The position numbers were made by a program, and so were the translations under genes. Below are positions 10,118-18,928 of a DNA stretch of 64,000 nucleotides, one piece after another. Below the pieces are notes generated by a model. The model made no database searches. It worked only from the letters and a program-made list of their open reading frames with translations, and was not told the DNA's origin. This DNA is from Acidobacteriaceae bacterium (GTDB lineage Bacteria > Acidobacteriota > Terriglobia > Terriglobales > Acidobacteriaceae), in contig DASZBM010000007.1 in NCBI GenBank assembly GCA_035944135.1, positions 124,001 to 188,000 on the forward strand, read 5' to 3'. Position 1 is the stretch's first letter; the number at the start of each line of letters is the position of its first letter.

Positions 10118-12229
10118 ATGTTCAAGCGGGTCCCTTTTGCGTTGATTTCGGTTTTCGTTATGGCCAGCCTGCTGGCCGGATGTTCAGCCAACTTTGCCCC
10201 CTCGGCCATCGCGCCGGGAAGCGACTCGAAGACGCCGATCGGCAACATCACGGGTGCGGTCCACGGCGGCAACTTCCCGGTCACCGGTTCCCAGATCTAC
10301 CTGTTCGCGACGGGGACGGGCGGCTATAAGACCGCGTCGACCTCGCTGATCACCAAGGGAGCACCTGGAGTTACCTGCAACAACAAGTACGCGACATGGA
10401 ATGGCACCGCGTATCCCGCACTGGCCGGTGCCTGCTATGTGACGACGGATGCGAACGGCAGCTTCTCCCTGGGCGGCGAGTACAGTTGCACAGCCGGCCA
10501 GCAGGTGTACCTGGTGGCGCTGGGCGGAAACCCCGGGCTTTCGAGCGGCACTAATAACAACTACATCGTTCAGATGGTGGGCATGGGCGAGTGCCCGGCG
10601 GCCGGGAATATGGCGGCAAAGGTCCCGTACCTGGACATGGATGAGATGACAACGGTGGCGTTTGCATATGCGATGGCGCCGTTTGCGAAGGACGAATTCG
10701 ACATCGCTACAGACAACACGACGGCCGGAGCGACAGCGATCCGGATTGCGATGGCGAACTCGACGAACATCGTCGACATCGGGCGTGGCACGGTTCCGGG
10801 CGCTACGCTAACCGGCGGCTCGATCGGGTCGACGCCGGTGAGCAAGCTCACGCTGCTTGCGGACATTCTGGCTACGTGCGTAAACACCTCGGGCACGCTG
10901 AACAGCGGAAACGCCAACAAGCCGGTTTATCAACCCTGCTATTCCCTGTTGAACAACACGGTGCAAGGCTTCAACACATTTACCGAGGGCACGGGGCTGG
11001 CATCAAGCGGTGACACGGCGCAGGCGATGATCTATCTGGCGCAGAATCCCGCCAACAACGTTGGCAGCATCTTCAATCTTCTTCCGACCACACCGGTATG
11101 GACTGCGAGCCAGCTGACACCCTCGGATTGGACCTTGTCGATCGCTTACAAGAACGTGGTGAGCTCGCATCCGGGCAACATTGCCTTCGACTCGAATGGC
11201 AATGCATGGGTGAGTGACCGCAACAGCCTGGCTGCCGATGGCAGCAATGGCGGCGCGGTGGTGGAGATTACGCCGGCGGGTGTCGTGACGCGGTTCACCA
11301 ACCTGAATAACGGAAGCGCGAACGGAAGCATCTACGCGCTGGCGGTTGACCCGAGCAACGTCATCTGGGCGCTGGACTACACGAACAGCCAGATTTACCG
11401 GCTCGACGAGACGGGCAAGTGGCTGAGCACGATTTCCGGCAACCAGTTGAATAATCCGAACGCGATCTCGTTCAACAGCAACGGCAGCGCGCTGGTGCTG
11501 AACGCGGGCAACAGCTCGATCAGCCGGTTCAGCGCTTCGGGAGTGGCCCAGACGGCGGCGACTTACAACCAGAGCGGTGCTGATGGCTACGGGAGCATTG
11601 GCACACCGGAGGCGATTGCAGTCGACACAAATGGAAATGCGTTCCTTGCGGAGAATGGCGGCTGCGCGTGCGTCGGCATTCTCGCGAATAACGGCACTAC
11701 GGAGGTTGCATACGATGATTATTCGGGGAAGGTCAACAGCGCTTCAGCCATTGCGATGGATTCGTCCAACCACGCGTGGCAAGCTCAAGCGAACAACACC
11801 ATTGTTGAAAATGCGACATATGCGAGCGGAAGCTACCAGAATTACGATCTGAATTTCTTCAATAAGATTCCGACGCTCTCGGGCTACTACTTCAATCTGA
11901 CCAACTTTTTCGGGCTTCCGATCGCTGCATCTCCGACGACCCTGTCGAACGGTGGGCTGAATAATCCTGTTGCGCTGGCGTTCGACGGCGCGGGGAACCT
12001 GTGGGCCGCGAACTCCGGCGCGTCCACGGTCAGCGGCTTCAACGGAACGACGGCACTGGCGAGCAACGGTTTCCAGACGGGAAGCACCGGCGCGACCTAC
12101 GGGGTAGCGACGGACCCAGCCGGCGACCTGTGGACGGTGAACGGCGACGGGTCGGTGTCAGAGATCCTGGGGATTGCGGCGCCGACGGTGACGCCGGTCT
12201 ATGCGGGACAGATTGGTGTGAAGCCTTAA
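10118..12229 (+). CDS. Beta-propeller lipoprotein, paralog 1 of 4
   Basis: This 703-residue lipoprotein has a type II signal ending SLLAGC (Cys22). Next is a prealbumin/carboxypeptidase-regulatory-like domain (TPIGNITGAVHGGNFPVTGSQ, QIYLFATGTGGY, ACYVTTDANGSFSLGG, about 37-160). A helical middle (VPYLDMDEMTTVAFAYAM, NILATCVNT-like segments) follows. From about residue 360 there are NHL/Vgb-type propeller strands of the form GNIAFDSNGNAWVSD, YALAVDPSNVIWALD, PVALAFDGAGNLWAAN and GVATDPAGDLWTVNGDGSV. It is likely exposed at the cell surface or periplasm as a binding scaffold; no catalytic motif is seen. Three full-length paralogs lie downstream. Paralog 1 lacks the insert module of paralogs 2 and 3 and has a strong terminator after it. 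Confidence 0.8.
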   Translation: MFKRVPFALISVFVMASLLAGCSANFAPSAIAPGSDSKTPIGNITGAVHGGNFPVTGSQIYLFATGTGGYKTASTSLITKGAPGVTCNNKYATWNGTAYPALAGACYVTTDANGSFSLGGEYSCTAGQQVYLVALGGNPGLSSGTNNNYIVQMVGMGECPAAGNMAAKVPYLDMDEMTTVAFAYAMAPFAKDEFDIATDNTTAGATAIRIAMANSTNIVDIGRGTVPGATLTGGSIGSTPVSKLTLLADILATCVNTSGTLNSGNANKPVYQPCYSLLNNTVQGFNTFTEGTGLASSGDTAQAMIYLAQNPANNVGSIFNLLPTTPVWTASQLTPSDWTLSIAYKNVVSSHPGNIAFDSNGNAWVSDRNSLAADGSNGGAVVEITPAGVVTRFTNLNNGSANGSIYALAVDPSNVIWALDYTNSQIYRLDETGKWLSTISGNQLNNPNAISFNSNGSALVLNAGNSSISRFSASGVAQTAATYNQSGADGYGSIGTPEAIAVDTNGNAFLAENGGCACVGILANNGTTEVAYDDYSGKVNSASAIAMDSSNHAWQAQANNTIVENATYASGSYQNYDLNFFNKIPTLSGYYFNLTNFFGLPIAASPTTLSNGGLNNPVALAFDGAGNLWAANSGASTVSGFNGTTALASNGFQTGSTGATYGVATDPAGDLWTVNGDGSVSEILGIAAPTVTPVYAGQIGVKP

Positions 12230-12304
12230 TAGCGAGGGCGTTTCTGCCGGGCGGGGGCAATCAGGGAAAGACCCGCAGCCCGGGCAAGTCTAGGTTGACG
12301 CAAT

Positions 12305-12330
12305 GGGGGGCGAAAGCCCCCCTTTTTTTT
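12305..12330 (+). terminator. Intrinsic terminator after lipoprotein paralog 1
   Basis: GGGGGGC and GCCCCCC arms around a GAAA loop are followed directly by eight T residues, a textbook rho-independent terminator. Confidence 0.95.
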
Positions 12331-12336
12331 GCCTCT

Positions 12337-12391
12337 GTTACGGCACGGAGACTTCGGGTTAAAGCGCGAGGCTACCAGCCGTGCGCTCAAC
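12337..12391. repeat. 55-bp palindromic repeat, copy 1 (left of toxin-antitoxin)
   Basis: The copy has the same length as 13693-13747 with roughly eight mismatches. It contains GGCACGG and CCGTGC arms around an inner stem-loop centred on GGGTTAAAGCG. It looks like a REP-type intergenic palindrome. Both copies follow a T-rich tract. Confidence 0.8.
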
Positions 12392-12497
12392 GAAGAATCC
12401 CTGTGCCGATCCGCTGCCTACCGATTTTGTCCGATTATGGACTTGCAAGCATCCATTTATGGAGAGTAAAGTGGTTTCTTGAAGGAGGGCTCGTCCT

Positions 12498-12935
12498 GTG
12501 GCCACCTACAACCCATCCCACATATCCCCCGGATACAAGTTCGAGGAGGTTCCGGACCTGAGCAAGTACGCAGTTCGTGAGCGGCTCAGCCAGTCCGCAA
12601 TGGATGGATTCTTCGCGATCCTCAAGCATTGGAACCTTACGATCGAGCAGGGTGGCGAGCTTCTGGGCGGACTCGGGAAGTCCACAATGCATAAGCTGAA
12701 GACCGCTGCAGGGACCCGGACGCAGGATGAGCTCACGCGCATTTCCTATGTGGTGGGCATCTACAAGGCGCTTCACATCCTTCTGCCTGACGCTCTCGCA
12801 GACCAATGGATGATCCGTCCCAACGACAATCGTCTGTTCGCCGGGCACACGCCGCTGTCGTATGCGCTGCGAATGGGAATTCCCGGTTTACAGGAGATCC
12901 GTCGTCTCCTTGATGCGAGCCGCGGAGGACAGTGA
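12498..12935 (+). CDS. Xre/MbcA/ParS-type antitoxin
   Basis: This is the probable antitoxin of a RES-Xre toxin-antitoxin pair. The 145-residue protein has an N-terminal helical Xre-like region (ERLSQSAMDGFFAILKHWNLT, then EQGGELLGGLGKSTMHKLK, about 30-75). It ends with the MbcA/ParS toxin-binding domain (ADQWMIRPNDNRLFAGHTPL, SYALRMGIPGLQEIRRLLD, about 105-142). In this family the antitoxin binds and caps the RES toxin and represses its own promoter. The start is GTG at 12498 with GGAGG nine bases upstream. The stop TGA (12933-12935) abuts the toxin GTG start, so translation is probably coupled. Confidence 0.9.
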   Translation: MATYNPSHISPGYKFEEVPDLSKYAVRERLSQSAMDGFFAILKHWNLTIEQGGELLGGLGKSTMHKLKTAAGTRTQDELTRISYVVGIYKALHILLPDALADQWMIRPNDNRLFAGHTPLSYALRMGIPGLQEIRRLLDASRGGQ

Positions 12936-13628
12936 GTGGGACAGCTTGGCCCCTTTTCAGCGCGTGACACCTTTCGACTCATCCCAACCAAATACAGCAA
13001 TGGCGGCAGCGTGCTGGAGAGTCTCGCGTTGCCCGCCGACGTGCTCTCGGACCTGAGCGAGCTGGACGCGGCCACGAATGACCGCAACACCGCAGAACGA
13101 GGTATGAGCCTTTGGGTGAGCCGCGATGAGCTGGTCGCGGGCGTTCCGGAAGCCGCCATCATCAATGCGGCGTTTTGCCATCCCGGCCCGCAGGGTGGAC
13201 GCTTCAACGACTCGCGCCGGGGCGCATGGTATGCGGGTCAGGAGTTCGAAACATCCCTTATGGAAGTCGCTTACCACAAGCGCAAGTTCCTGCGAGACAC
13301 ACGCGCAGAGGACGATGTGACCAGTGACTACCAGGCCTTCCTGGCAGACTTTAGCGGTGAGTTCTACAATCTCGAGGATTCAGACCGGAATACTTACCTT
13401 GCGCCGGAGCCTGTACCGGACTGCTATCTTCCCGGCCAGTCGCTGGCGGCGAAGCTGTTGAGCGAGGGCGTAGCGGGCATCGTTTACCCGAGCGTGCGCT
13501 TTGCAGGCGGTACTTGCGTGGCCTGTTTCCGGCCGGGGATGGTTTACAAGGTCCGTCGCGGGGACCAGTACAGGGTTACCGTCTCGGCCTCCAACGCCAG
13601 TGTGATCGCTGCGACGCCTCAATCGTGA
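12936..13628 (+). CDS. RES-domain toxin
   Basis: The RES domain is the toxin of type II RES-Xre modules; characterised members degrade NAD+ and stop growth. The 230-residue product carries the family signature: GGRFN with Arg89, ETSLMEVAYHK with Glu110, and GIVYPSVRF with Ser186, the Arg-Glu-Ser triad that names the domain. All three are present, so the toxin looks intact. The start is GTG at 12936 directly after the antitoxin stop, with GGAGG seven bases upstream inside the antitoxin gene. The pair is flanked by 55-bp repeats and splits a paralogous gene cluster, which suggests it was inserted there. Confidence 0.92.
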   Translation: MGQLGPFSARDTFRLIPTKYSNGGSVLESLALPADVLSDLSELDAATNDRNTAERGMSLWVSRDELVAGVPEAAIINAAFCHPGPQGGRFNDSRRGAWYAGQEFETSLMEVAYHKRKFLRDTRAEDDVTSDYQAFLADFSGEFYNLEDSDRNTYLAPEPVPDCYLPGQSLAAKLLSEGVAGIVYPSVRFAGGTCVACFRPGMVYKVRRGDQYRVTVSASNASVIAATPQS

Positions 13629-13692
13629 GGAATGTTAGCGTCCGGAGGAGACACACACCTGGGGGCTAAGGCACCTTTCCTTTTTTCCCGCT

Positions 13693-13747
13693 GTTAGGGC
13701 ACGGAGACCTCGGGCTAAAGCGGGAGGCTACCAGCCGTGCCCTTAAC
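13693..13747. repeat. 55-bp palindromic repeat, copy 2 (right of toxin-antitoxin)
   Basis: The direct-repeat partner of 12337-12391, with perfect GGCACGG and CCGTGCC outer arms. The two copies bracket the RES-Xre genes. Confidence 0.8.
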
Positions 13748-13830
13748 AAAACAGTCCGATGTCCTCACGGATGTACCTCGTGATACGGCAGCAAGGTAAT
13801 CAGCCTAAAGGCGCATTACTACGACAACGC

Positions 13831-13875
13831 AACCAAGCTCGGATGAGCCGGTCGGCTCGTCGGAGGTTGGTTTTT
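13831..13875 (+). terminator. Terminator-like hairpin downstream of the toxin gene
   Basis: AACC, CTC and GATGAGCC arms pair with GGCTCGTC, GAG and GGTT around a GGTC turn, followed by TTTTT. It probably ends toxin-antitoxin transcription before the paralog 2 promoter. Confidence 0.75.
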
Positions 13876-13942
13876 GGCACCTTTTGTTCCAAATTGGGTC
13901 GTGGCACGCCGAAATAGGCTGCATCTTTCCCAAATTGGCAAG

Positions 13943-14063
13943 CAACTTTAGGGTCATGTGACCTACGTAATTGGACCCAAGTTGCAGTACCTAATGCACG
14001 AAGGGTTACAGCCTTCTGTACCGCTAAGAAGCATAGTTGTCACAGATTTTTGAACAGGTGACT
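13943..14063 (+). promoter_or_regulatory. Conserved leader of lipoprotein paralog 2
   Basis: The homologue of 9987-10117. The palindrome is GGTCATGTGACC (13952-13963), one base off perfect. GAAGG and CCTTC can pair. ATGC and GCAT occupy the places of the GCCGCA and TGCGGC arms of copy 1, which is weak evidence for covariation. AGGTGA just before the ATG is the ribosome-binding site. Confidence 0.45.
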
Positions 14064-16253
14064 ATGTTGAAGCGTTTGGTTGCGATCGTCTCGACTCTTC
14101 TAATCGCGGGCACGCTGGCTGGATGTTCCGCGAACTTTGTTCCGAGCGAGGTGACGCCGGAGCAGACACCGATCGGCGTGATTCAGGGTGGCGTGCACGG
14201 CGGCAATTTTCCTGTGGTGGGTGCGCAGATTTATCTGTTTGCGGCCGGGCAGGGCGGATACAACACGAGCGCGACCTCGCTGATCACGTCCGGGAAAAGC
14301 GGCGTGAGCTGCAGCAGCCCTGTTGTAAGCAACGCCTGCTATGTGACGACGGATGCGAACGGCAATTTTGCGGTTGGTCCCGACTATACGTGCACGGTAG
14401 GGCAGCAGGTGTACATGGTGGCGGTGGCAGGTAATCCGGGGTTGACCGGCTCTACAACGACCGCGACGTTCGCGACCAACAGCAGCACGATCACGGTAGC
14501 GAGTGTGACGGGGATCAGCATTGGGTCAACCGCATCCGGTACCGGAGTAAGCGGAACTGTAACGGCGGTGAATGGGACAACGGTCACACTGAGCAACAAG
14601 ACCACCGCTGCGGGTACGAACGTGTCCGTCAAGTTCTCGGTATATAACACGGGCGCGGTGCAGATGGCGGCACTGGGCCAGTGCCCGGCGTCGGGCACCA
14701 TGGCGTCGCAGGTACCTTACCTGGTGATCAACGAAGTAACGACGGTGGCCTTCGCGTATTCGGTGAGCGGCTTTGCGACGAATGCGTACAACGTGTCGTC
14801 GGATGCATCGGGCGAGACGGCGATTGCGGCTGCGTTTGCGAATGCCAACAATATTGTGACGCTGGCGAATGGTCTGGCTAACGCGACAATTCCTGGAAAC
14901 GCGAACAGCATCGCTCCGCAGCAGAAGATCAATGAGCTGGCGAACATTCTGTCGACGTGCGTGAACACGCAGCCGGTTTCGCCGACACAAGCTTCGACAC
15001 AGTGCACGCAGCTCTTCGCAGCGGCGACGACGTCAGGGGGGACAAAGGCGACCGACGAGGCGAATGCAATTTTCAACATCGCGCATAACCAGGCACAGAA
15101 TGTCGCGACTATCTGGAATCTCGGCGGGTCGACAGGGCCGTTTGGGCCGGTGGGTTCACAGCCTACGGACTGGACGATGCCTGTGATTTACAAGAGCGTC
15201 ATCAGCACACCGAGCACGTCCAGCCCGATCGTGAGCGGGCCTTACAACATGGCGTTCGATGCGAGCGGCAATGCGTGGATTGGGGATCGTGTGAACGGTG
15301 TGGTGGAGATTGGGGCGCTGGGCGCGGTCACCACGTACTCGAACAGCAAGTACGGTTTCAAGATGGTGAAGGGTGTCGCAGTCTCTCCGCAGGACGGCTC
15401 GATCTGGATCTCTGATTTCGGAAATAGCGATGTGTACGTGATGGGGTCGGCCGGAGCTCACCTGGCGACGATCACGACTCACCTGACGGGAAACGGCCCT
15501 GTGCTGACGGCGTTCGCGCTGAATCCGGCGGGCGGCAACTACCTGGCGTATGAGGTTACGGAGACGACGACGGGCATCGCATCCTACGATGCCGGTACCT
15601 ATGCGAGCGTTCACTTCGCAAACAACACGAACTATACAAATGTGAGCAATCCGGGGTGGCTCGCCGCCGACAATACGGGATCCGTGTGGTTTCCGAGCAC
15701 GAATACCACTTACATCGGGGGCCTGACAGTCAACAACAACAACGGAACAGTGAGGTACGGGGTATCTGAACCGAACATGGGGGCGACGTACCAGACGGTC
15801 GCCGAGGCAGAGGGAGCAGCTGCGGATGGACTGGGCAACATCTGGGCTCCGTCGGGCGCGGGGCTCTACGCGGTCAACACGGGTACGCTCACGGGGGCGT
15901 ATGCGAACGGCGGCATGAACAACCCGTCGAAGACGTTCGTTGACGGGAGCAATGTGGTCTGGGTGGCGAGCGCGGGCGCGAACACGGTGAGTGCGTTGAA
16001 TGTGTCGACGGGGAACTGGTTGGCCACGAACGGTTTCAGCACGGATGCACCGGGAGGGACGGGATGCGCTGTCATCGGTGTCGATCCTGCCGGCAACGTC
16101 TGGTCAGGGAACTCCGATCAGTCTGTCACGGAATTGCTGGGGCTGGGGACGCCGACGGCGTCACCGATGTATGCGGGCATGACCACCATTACAGGCACAG
16201 GCAGGACTGCGGTAACGACGGTTACGAAAGGAAACCTGGGGATTGAGCCGTAG
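14064..16253 (+). CDS. Beta-propeller lipoprotein, paralog 2 of 4
   Basis: The product has 729 residues from the ATG at 14064; the preceding TTG at 14037 would lie inside the conserved leader. The lipobox is GTLAGC (Cys21). The layout is as in paralog 1: a carboxypeptidase-regulatory-like domain (GGVHGGNFPVVGAQIYLFAA, CYVTTDANGNFAVG), a helical middle, and propeller strands (NMAFDASGNAWIGD, GVAVSPQDGSIWISDFGN, VIGVDPAGNVWSGNSDQSV). A module of about 65 residues (coding 14451-14655, with ITVASVTGISIGSTASGTGV and TTVTLSNKTTAAGTN) is inserted after GNPGLTG, where paralogs 1, 3 and 4 read straight through. The function is probably surface or periplasmic binding and remains unknown. Confidence 0.8.
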   Translation: MLKRLVAIVSTLLIAGTLAGCSANFVPSEVTPEQTPIGVIQGGVHGGNFPVVGAQIYLFAAGQGGYNTSATSLITSGKSGVSCSSPVVSNACYVTTDANGNFAVGPDYTCTVGQQVYMVAVAGNPGLTGSTTTATFATNSSTITVASVTGISIGSTASGTGVSGTVTAVNGTTVTLSNKTTAAGTNVSVKFSVYNTGAVQMAALGQCPASGTMASQVPYLVINEVTTVAFAYSVSGFATNAYNVSSDASGETAIAAAFANANNIVTLANGLANATIPGNANSIAPQQKINELANILSTCVNTQPVSPTQASTQCTQLFAAATTSGGTKATDEANAIFNIAHNQAQNVATIWNLGGSTGPFGPVGSQPTDWTMPVIYKSVISTPSTSSPIVSGPYNMAFDASGNAWIGDRVNGVVEIGALGAVTTYSNSKYGFKMVKGVAVSPQDGSIWISDFGNSDVYVMGSAGAHLATITTHLTGNGPVLTAFALNPAGGNYLAYEVTETTTGIASYDAGTYASVHFANNTNYTNVSNPGWLAADNTGSVWFPSTNTTYIGGLTVNNNNGTVRYGVSEPNMGATYQTVAEAEGAAADGLGNIWAPSGAGLYAVNTGTLTGAYANGGMNNPSKTFVDGSNVVWVASAGANTVSALNVSTGNWLATNGFSTDAPGGTGCAVIGVDPAGNVWSGNSDQSVTELLGLGTPTASPMYAGMTTITGTGRTAVTTVTKGNLGIEP
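14451..14655 (+). repeat. Inserted portable domain in paralog 2
   Basis: The encoded segment (TVASVTGISIGS, GTGVSGTVTAV, TTVTLSNKTTAAGT) is homologous to that at 18335-18534 in paralog 3, but it sits in the N-terminal domain rather than near the C-terminus. Confidence 0.75.
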
Positions 16254-16437
16254 TCGACTTTTGGGTCCGGCCGTTTGGAATCAGGGAGTTGGACCGGCGG
16301 AGCGCAGCGATTTGATGCATCGACAGTGGAAGCGCAGTAGAGAAGGAGGTAACCGACCGAAACCGAAGTTGTAGGCACAACACACGCTCTGGCTAGAGGC
16401 TTTTGTCCCGATTTGGAACATATTTGGGGGAAAGCTT

Positions 16438-18726
16438 TTGAGAGTGACAGGGCCCCGTATGTCGATTCGATTTCGTTTCCCGTTGTTTGCTGCTGTTCTT
16501 GCAACTCTTGCTACAAGCGTGTTGGCCGGATGTTCTTCGAGCTATAGCCCTGGTCCTGTAACGCTGAACAAAACCCCGATTGGGAGTATCCAAGGCATGG
16601 TTCATGGCGGCAATTTCCCGGTGACGGGGGCGCAAATCTATCTGTTTGCCGCGGGACAGGGCGGCTACGGGACGAGTGCGACGTCGCTGATTACCTCCGG
16701 GGCGAGCGGGGTGAGCTGCAGCAACGCCGCAGTGGCGGGCGCCTGCTATGTGACGACCGACTCGGGTGGCAACTTTACGCTCACGCCCGACTACACATGC
16801 ACCGAAGGGCAACAGGTTTATCTGGTCGGCGTGGGCGGCAACCCGGGGCTGACCGGGACGGTTAACAACACATCGATTGTGCAGATGGCCGCGCTGGGAA
16901 CGTGCCCGGCGAGCGACAGCCTGTCGAGTGTGGTTCCGTACGTGACGCTGAACGAGGTGACGACGGTCGCTTTCGCCTATGCGATGAGCGGCTTTGCTAC
17001 GACGCCCTACAACGTCTCTTCGGATGCGGGCGGCGAGACAGCGCTGGCGAACGCGCTGGCGAATGCGGGCAACATTGTGAACCTAGGAAATGGTGTGGCC
17101 CGGGGTGTGGCGGCGGGCAATTCGAACAGCGTCCTCCCGTACGCGAAGATCAATACCCTGGCCAACATTCTGGCGACATGCGTGAACACGCAGCCGAATC
17201 CTTCGACGGGAGCACCCTCGGGCTCGTGCTCGAGTCTGTTTAGCGCTGCGACGAATTCGTCGGGAGCAGCGGCGACGGATGAGGCGAGTGCGATCTTCAA
17301 CATCGCACATAACCAGGCACAGAACGTTACGAGCATTTTCAATCTTGGCGGATCGACCGGACCTTTCTCACCGACGTTGAACACGGCGCCGGCGGACTGG
17401 ACGATACCGGTGATCTACAACAAGGTGATCAGCGCACCGAGCACGAACGTGAATGGAACAGCGATCATCGGCGGCCCATACAACGTTGTGTTCGACGCGA
17501 GCGGCAATGCGTGGATCGGGGACCGCATCAATGGCGTGATTGAGATTAATCCGCAGGGCACAACCACGACGTTCTCGAATGCGGCTAACGGATTCAACAT
17601 GGTGAAGGGCGTGGCGGTGTCGCCGCAGGATGGAACGCTCTGGATTACTGATTACGGGAAAAACCAGGTTGACGTGATGCGGCCCACCGGAACGAGCCTG
17701 ACGCCGGTGGCGACGATTGTCACGCACCTTGCAAACAACGGGCCCATCCTGACTGCTTTTGCGTCCAATCCCGCGGGCGGTAACTACCTGGCCTACGAGG
17801 CGACCGAGACCACGACGGGCATTTCGGCATACGACGCCGGCACCTACACGGGGTCGCACTATACCTCTACCACCGACGGCAATGACGACTACTCGGGTAT
17901 CAATACGCCGGGCTGGATATCCGTCGACAACGCAGGAGATGTCTGGATTCCGAGCAATAACACGAACTTTCTTGGCGAGCTGACGGTTTCGGACAAGTTG
18001 GGCACCATGAAGTATCCGCCCTTTCAGATCTCCGGCGTCCAGTCCTATACGACCGCTGCCGATGGGCTGGGCAACGTATGGCTGGCTACAAACACGACGA
18101 CCGAGCCGACGATTTATTACGCGACGGAGGGCGCATACCAGTCGGCCGGCTCACTCGGCGGAAGCTACACAGGCGGCGGCATAAATGAGCCGTACAAGAT
18201 GGTCATCGACGGCAGCAACACCGTTTGGATTGCGAATTACGGCGCGAATACTGTGAGCGCTTTGAATGTTTCCGGCGGTGCATCGAAGGGAACCTGGTTG
18301 TCGCCGAACGGTTTCAGCACAGGCGCGCCGGGTATCACGACGACAGGCACCTACTCGGCCAACAGCACCACTGTTACGGTTGCCAGCTTCACCGGCATCT
18401 CGGTTGGCGGCGTCGTCACAGGCACCGGGATTCCGAGCGGAACCACCGTCTCCAGCATCAGCGGCAGTGTCGTAACACTCTCGCAGGCCACAACGGGTGC
18501 GGGGACCAATGCGCCGGTGACGTTCGGTAGCACCAGCTGCGTTGTGATCGGCATTGATCCCTCCGGCAACGTGTGGACTGGGAACTCAGATGAGTCCGTG
18601 ACGGAGTTGCTGGGGCTCGCAACGCCGGCGGTTGCACCGTTCTATGGCGGCAACACAACTCTGACAGTCGTCGGAACCAAAAATGTGGTCACGGTGACGA
18701 AGGGAAATCTAGGAACAAGGCCGTAG
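16438..18726 (+). CDS. Beta-propeller lipoprotein, paralog 3 of 4
   Basis: Full-length paralog of 762 residues if translation begins at TTG 16438, which has GGGGGAAA upstream, or 755 from the ATG at 16459. The latter gives a cleaner signal peptide (MSIRFRFPLFAAVLATLATS, then VLAGC). Domain order matches the others: GGNFPVTGAQIYLFAA regulatory-like domain, helical middle with ILATCVNTQPN, then propeller strands (NVVFDASGNAWIGD, GVAVSPQDGTLWITDYGK, VIGIDPSGNVWTGNSDESV). The portable module is inserted between FSTGAPG and TSCVVIGIDPSGN (coding 18335-18534). The upstream 184 bp does not carry the leader of paralogs 1 and 2, so it may be expressed differently or read through from paralog 2. Confidence 0.8.
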   Translation: MRVTGPRMSIRFRFPLFAAVLATLATSVLAGCSSSYSPGPVTLNKTPIGSIQGMVHGGNFPVTGAQIYLFAAGQGGYGTSATSLITSGASGVSCSNAAVAGACYVTTDSGGNFTLTPDYTCTEGQQVYLVGVGGNPGLTGTVNNTSIVQMAALGTCPASDSLSSVVPYVTLNEVTTVAFAYAMSGFATTPYNVSSDAGGETALANALANAGNIVNLGNGVARGVAAGNSNSVLPYAKINTLANILATCVNTQPNPSTGAPSGSCSSLFSAATNSSGAAATDEASAIFNIAHNQAQNVTSIFNLGGSTGPFSPTLNTAPADWTIPVIYNKVISAPSTNVNGTAIIGGPYNVVFDASGNAWIGDRINGVIEINPQGTTTTFSNAANGFNMVKGVAVSPQDGTLWITDYGKNQVDVMRPTGTSLTPVATIVTHLANNGPILTAFASNPAGGNYLAYEATETTTGISAYDAGTYTGSHYTSTTDGNDDYSGINTPGWISVDNAGDVWIPSNNTNFLGELTVSDKLGTMKYPPFQISGVQSYTTAADGLGNVWLATNTTTEPTIYYATEGAYQSAGSLGGSYTGGGINEPYKMVIDGSNTVWIANYGANTVSALNVSGGASKGTWLSPNGFSTGAPGITTTGTYSANSTTVTVASFTGISVGGVVTGTGIPSGTTVSSISGSVVTLSQATTGAGTNAPVTFGSTSCVVIGIDPSGNVWTGNSDESVTELLGLATPAVAPFYGGNTTLTVVGTKNVVTVTKGNLGTRP
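18335..18534 (+). repeat. Inserted portable domain in paralog 3
   Basis: It encodes TVASFTGISVGGVVTGTGIP and VVTLSQATTGAGTN, homologous to the module at 14451-14655 but placed in the last propeller blade. Paralogs 2 and 4 have a continuous blade here, so this is a clean insertion. Confidence 0.75.
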
Positions 18727-18928
18727 CCGCAAGGGCAAGGGCAAGGAGGTCGGGCCAGCAGTTGCTTCAGGTCAAGTTGAGCCAGCAATAGTTCGGGTCA
18801 AGTAGAGGTCGGGTCAGCAGTTCTTTCGGGCCAAGCAGTACGGGCTACGTAGTTGAAATTGGGCAAAGCAGTCGGGCAGTCGGGCCCCGGTCGCACCGGT
18901 CCAAATTCACTCGAAAGAGAGCAACCTC
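18727..18928 (+). other. Intergenic region of degenerate short repeats
   Basis: Imperfect units recur: GGGCCAGCAGTTGCTTC, GAGCCAGCAATAGTTC, GGGTCAGCAGTTCTTTC and GGGCCAAGCAGTAC, with GGTCAAGT links between them. The origin is unclear (slippage or a decayed repeat array). The ribosome-binding site of paralog 4 (GAGAG) ends the region. No gene is supported. Confidence 0.55.

Larger units (their letters stand above)
12230..12497. other. Intergenic region with terminator and palindromic repeat
   Basis: It holds the terminator at 12305-12330 and repeat copy 1 at 12337-12391. GGAGG at 12484-12488 is the ribosome-binding site of the antitoxin gene. No other gene is evident. Confidence 0.6.
13629..14063. 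other. Intergenic region with repeat, terminator and conserved leader
   Basis: In order it holds palindromic repeat copy 2 (13693-13747), a strong terminator-like hairpin (13831-13875) and the conserved leader of paralog 2 (13943-14063). No gene is supported. Confidence 0.6.

Noticed and set aside
12337-13747. Insertion sequence around the toxin-antitoxin
   Set aside because: The flanking repeats are direct, there is no transposase, and each repeat is itself a palindrome like REP elements.
18727-18928. CRISPR-like array
   Set aside because: Units are short, imperfect and without regular spacers, and no cas gene occurs in the window.
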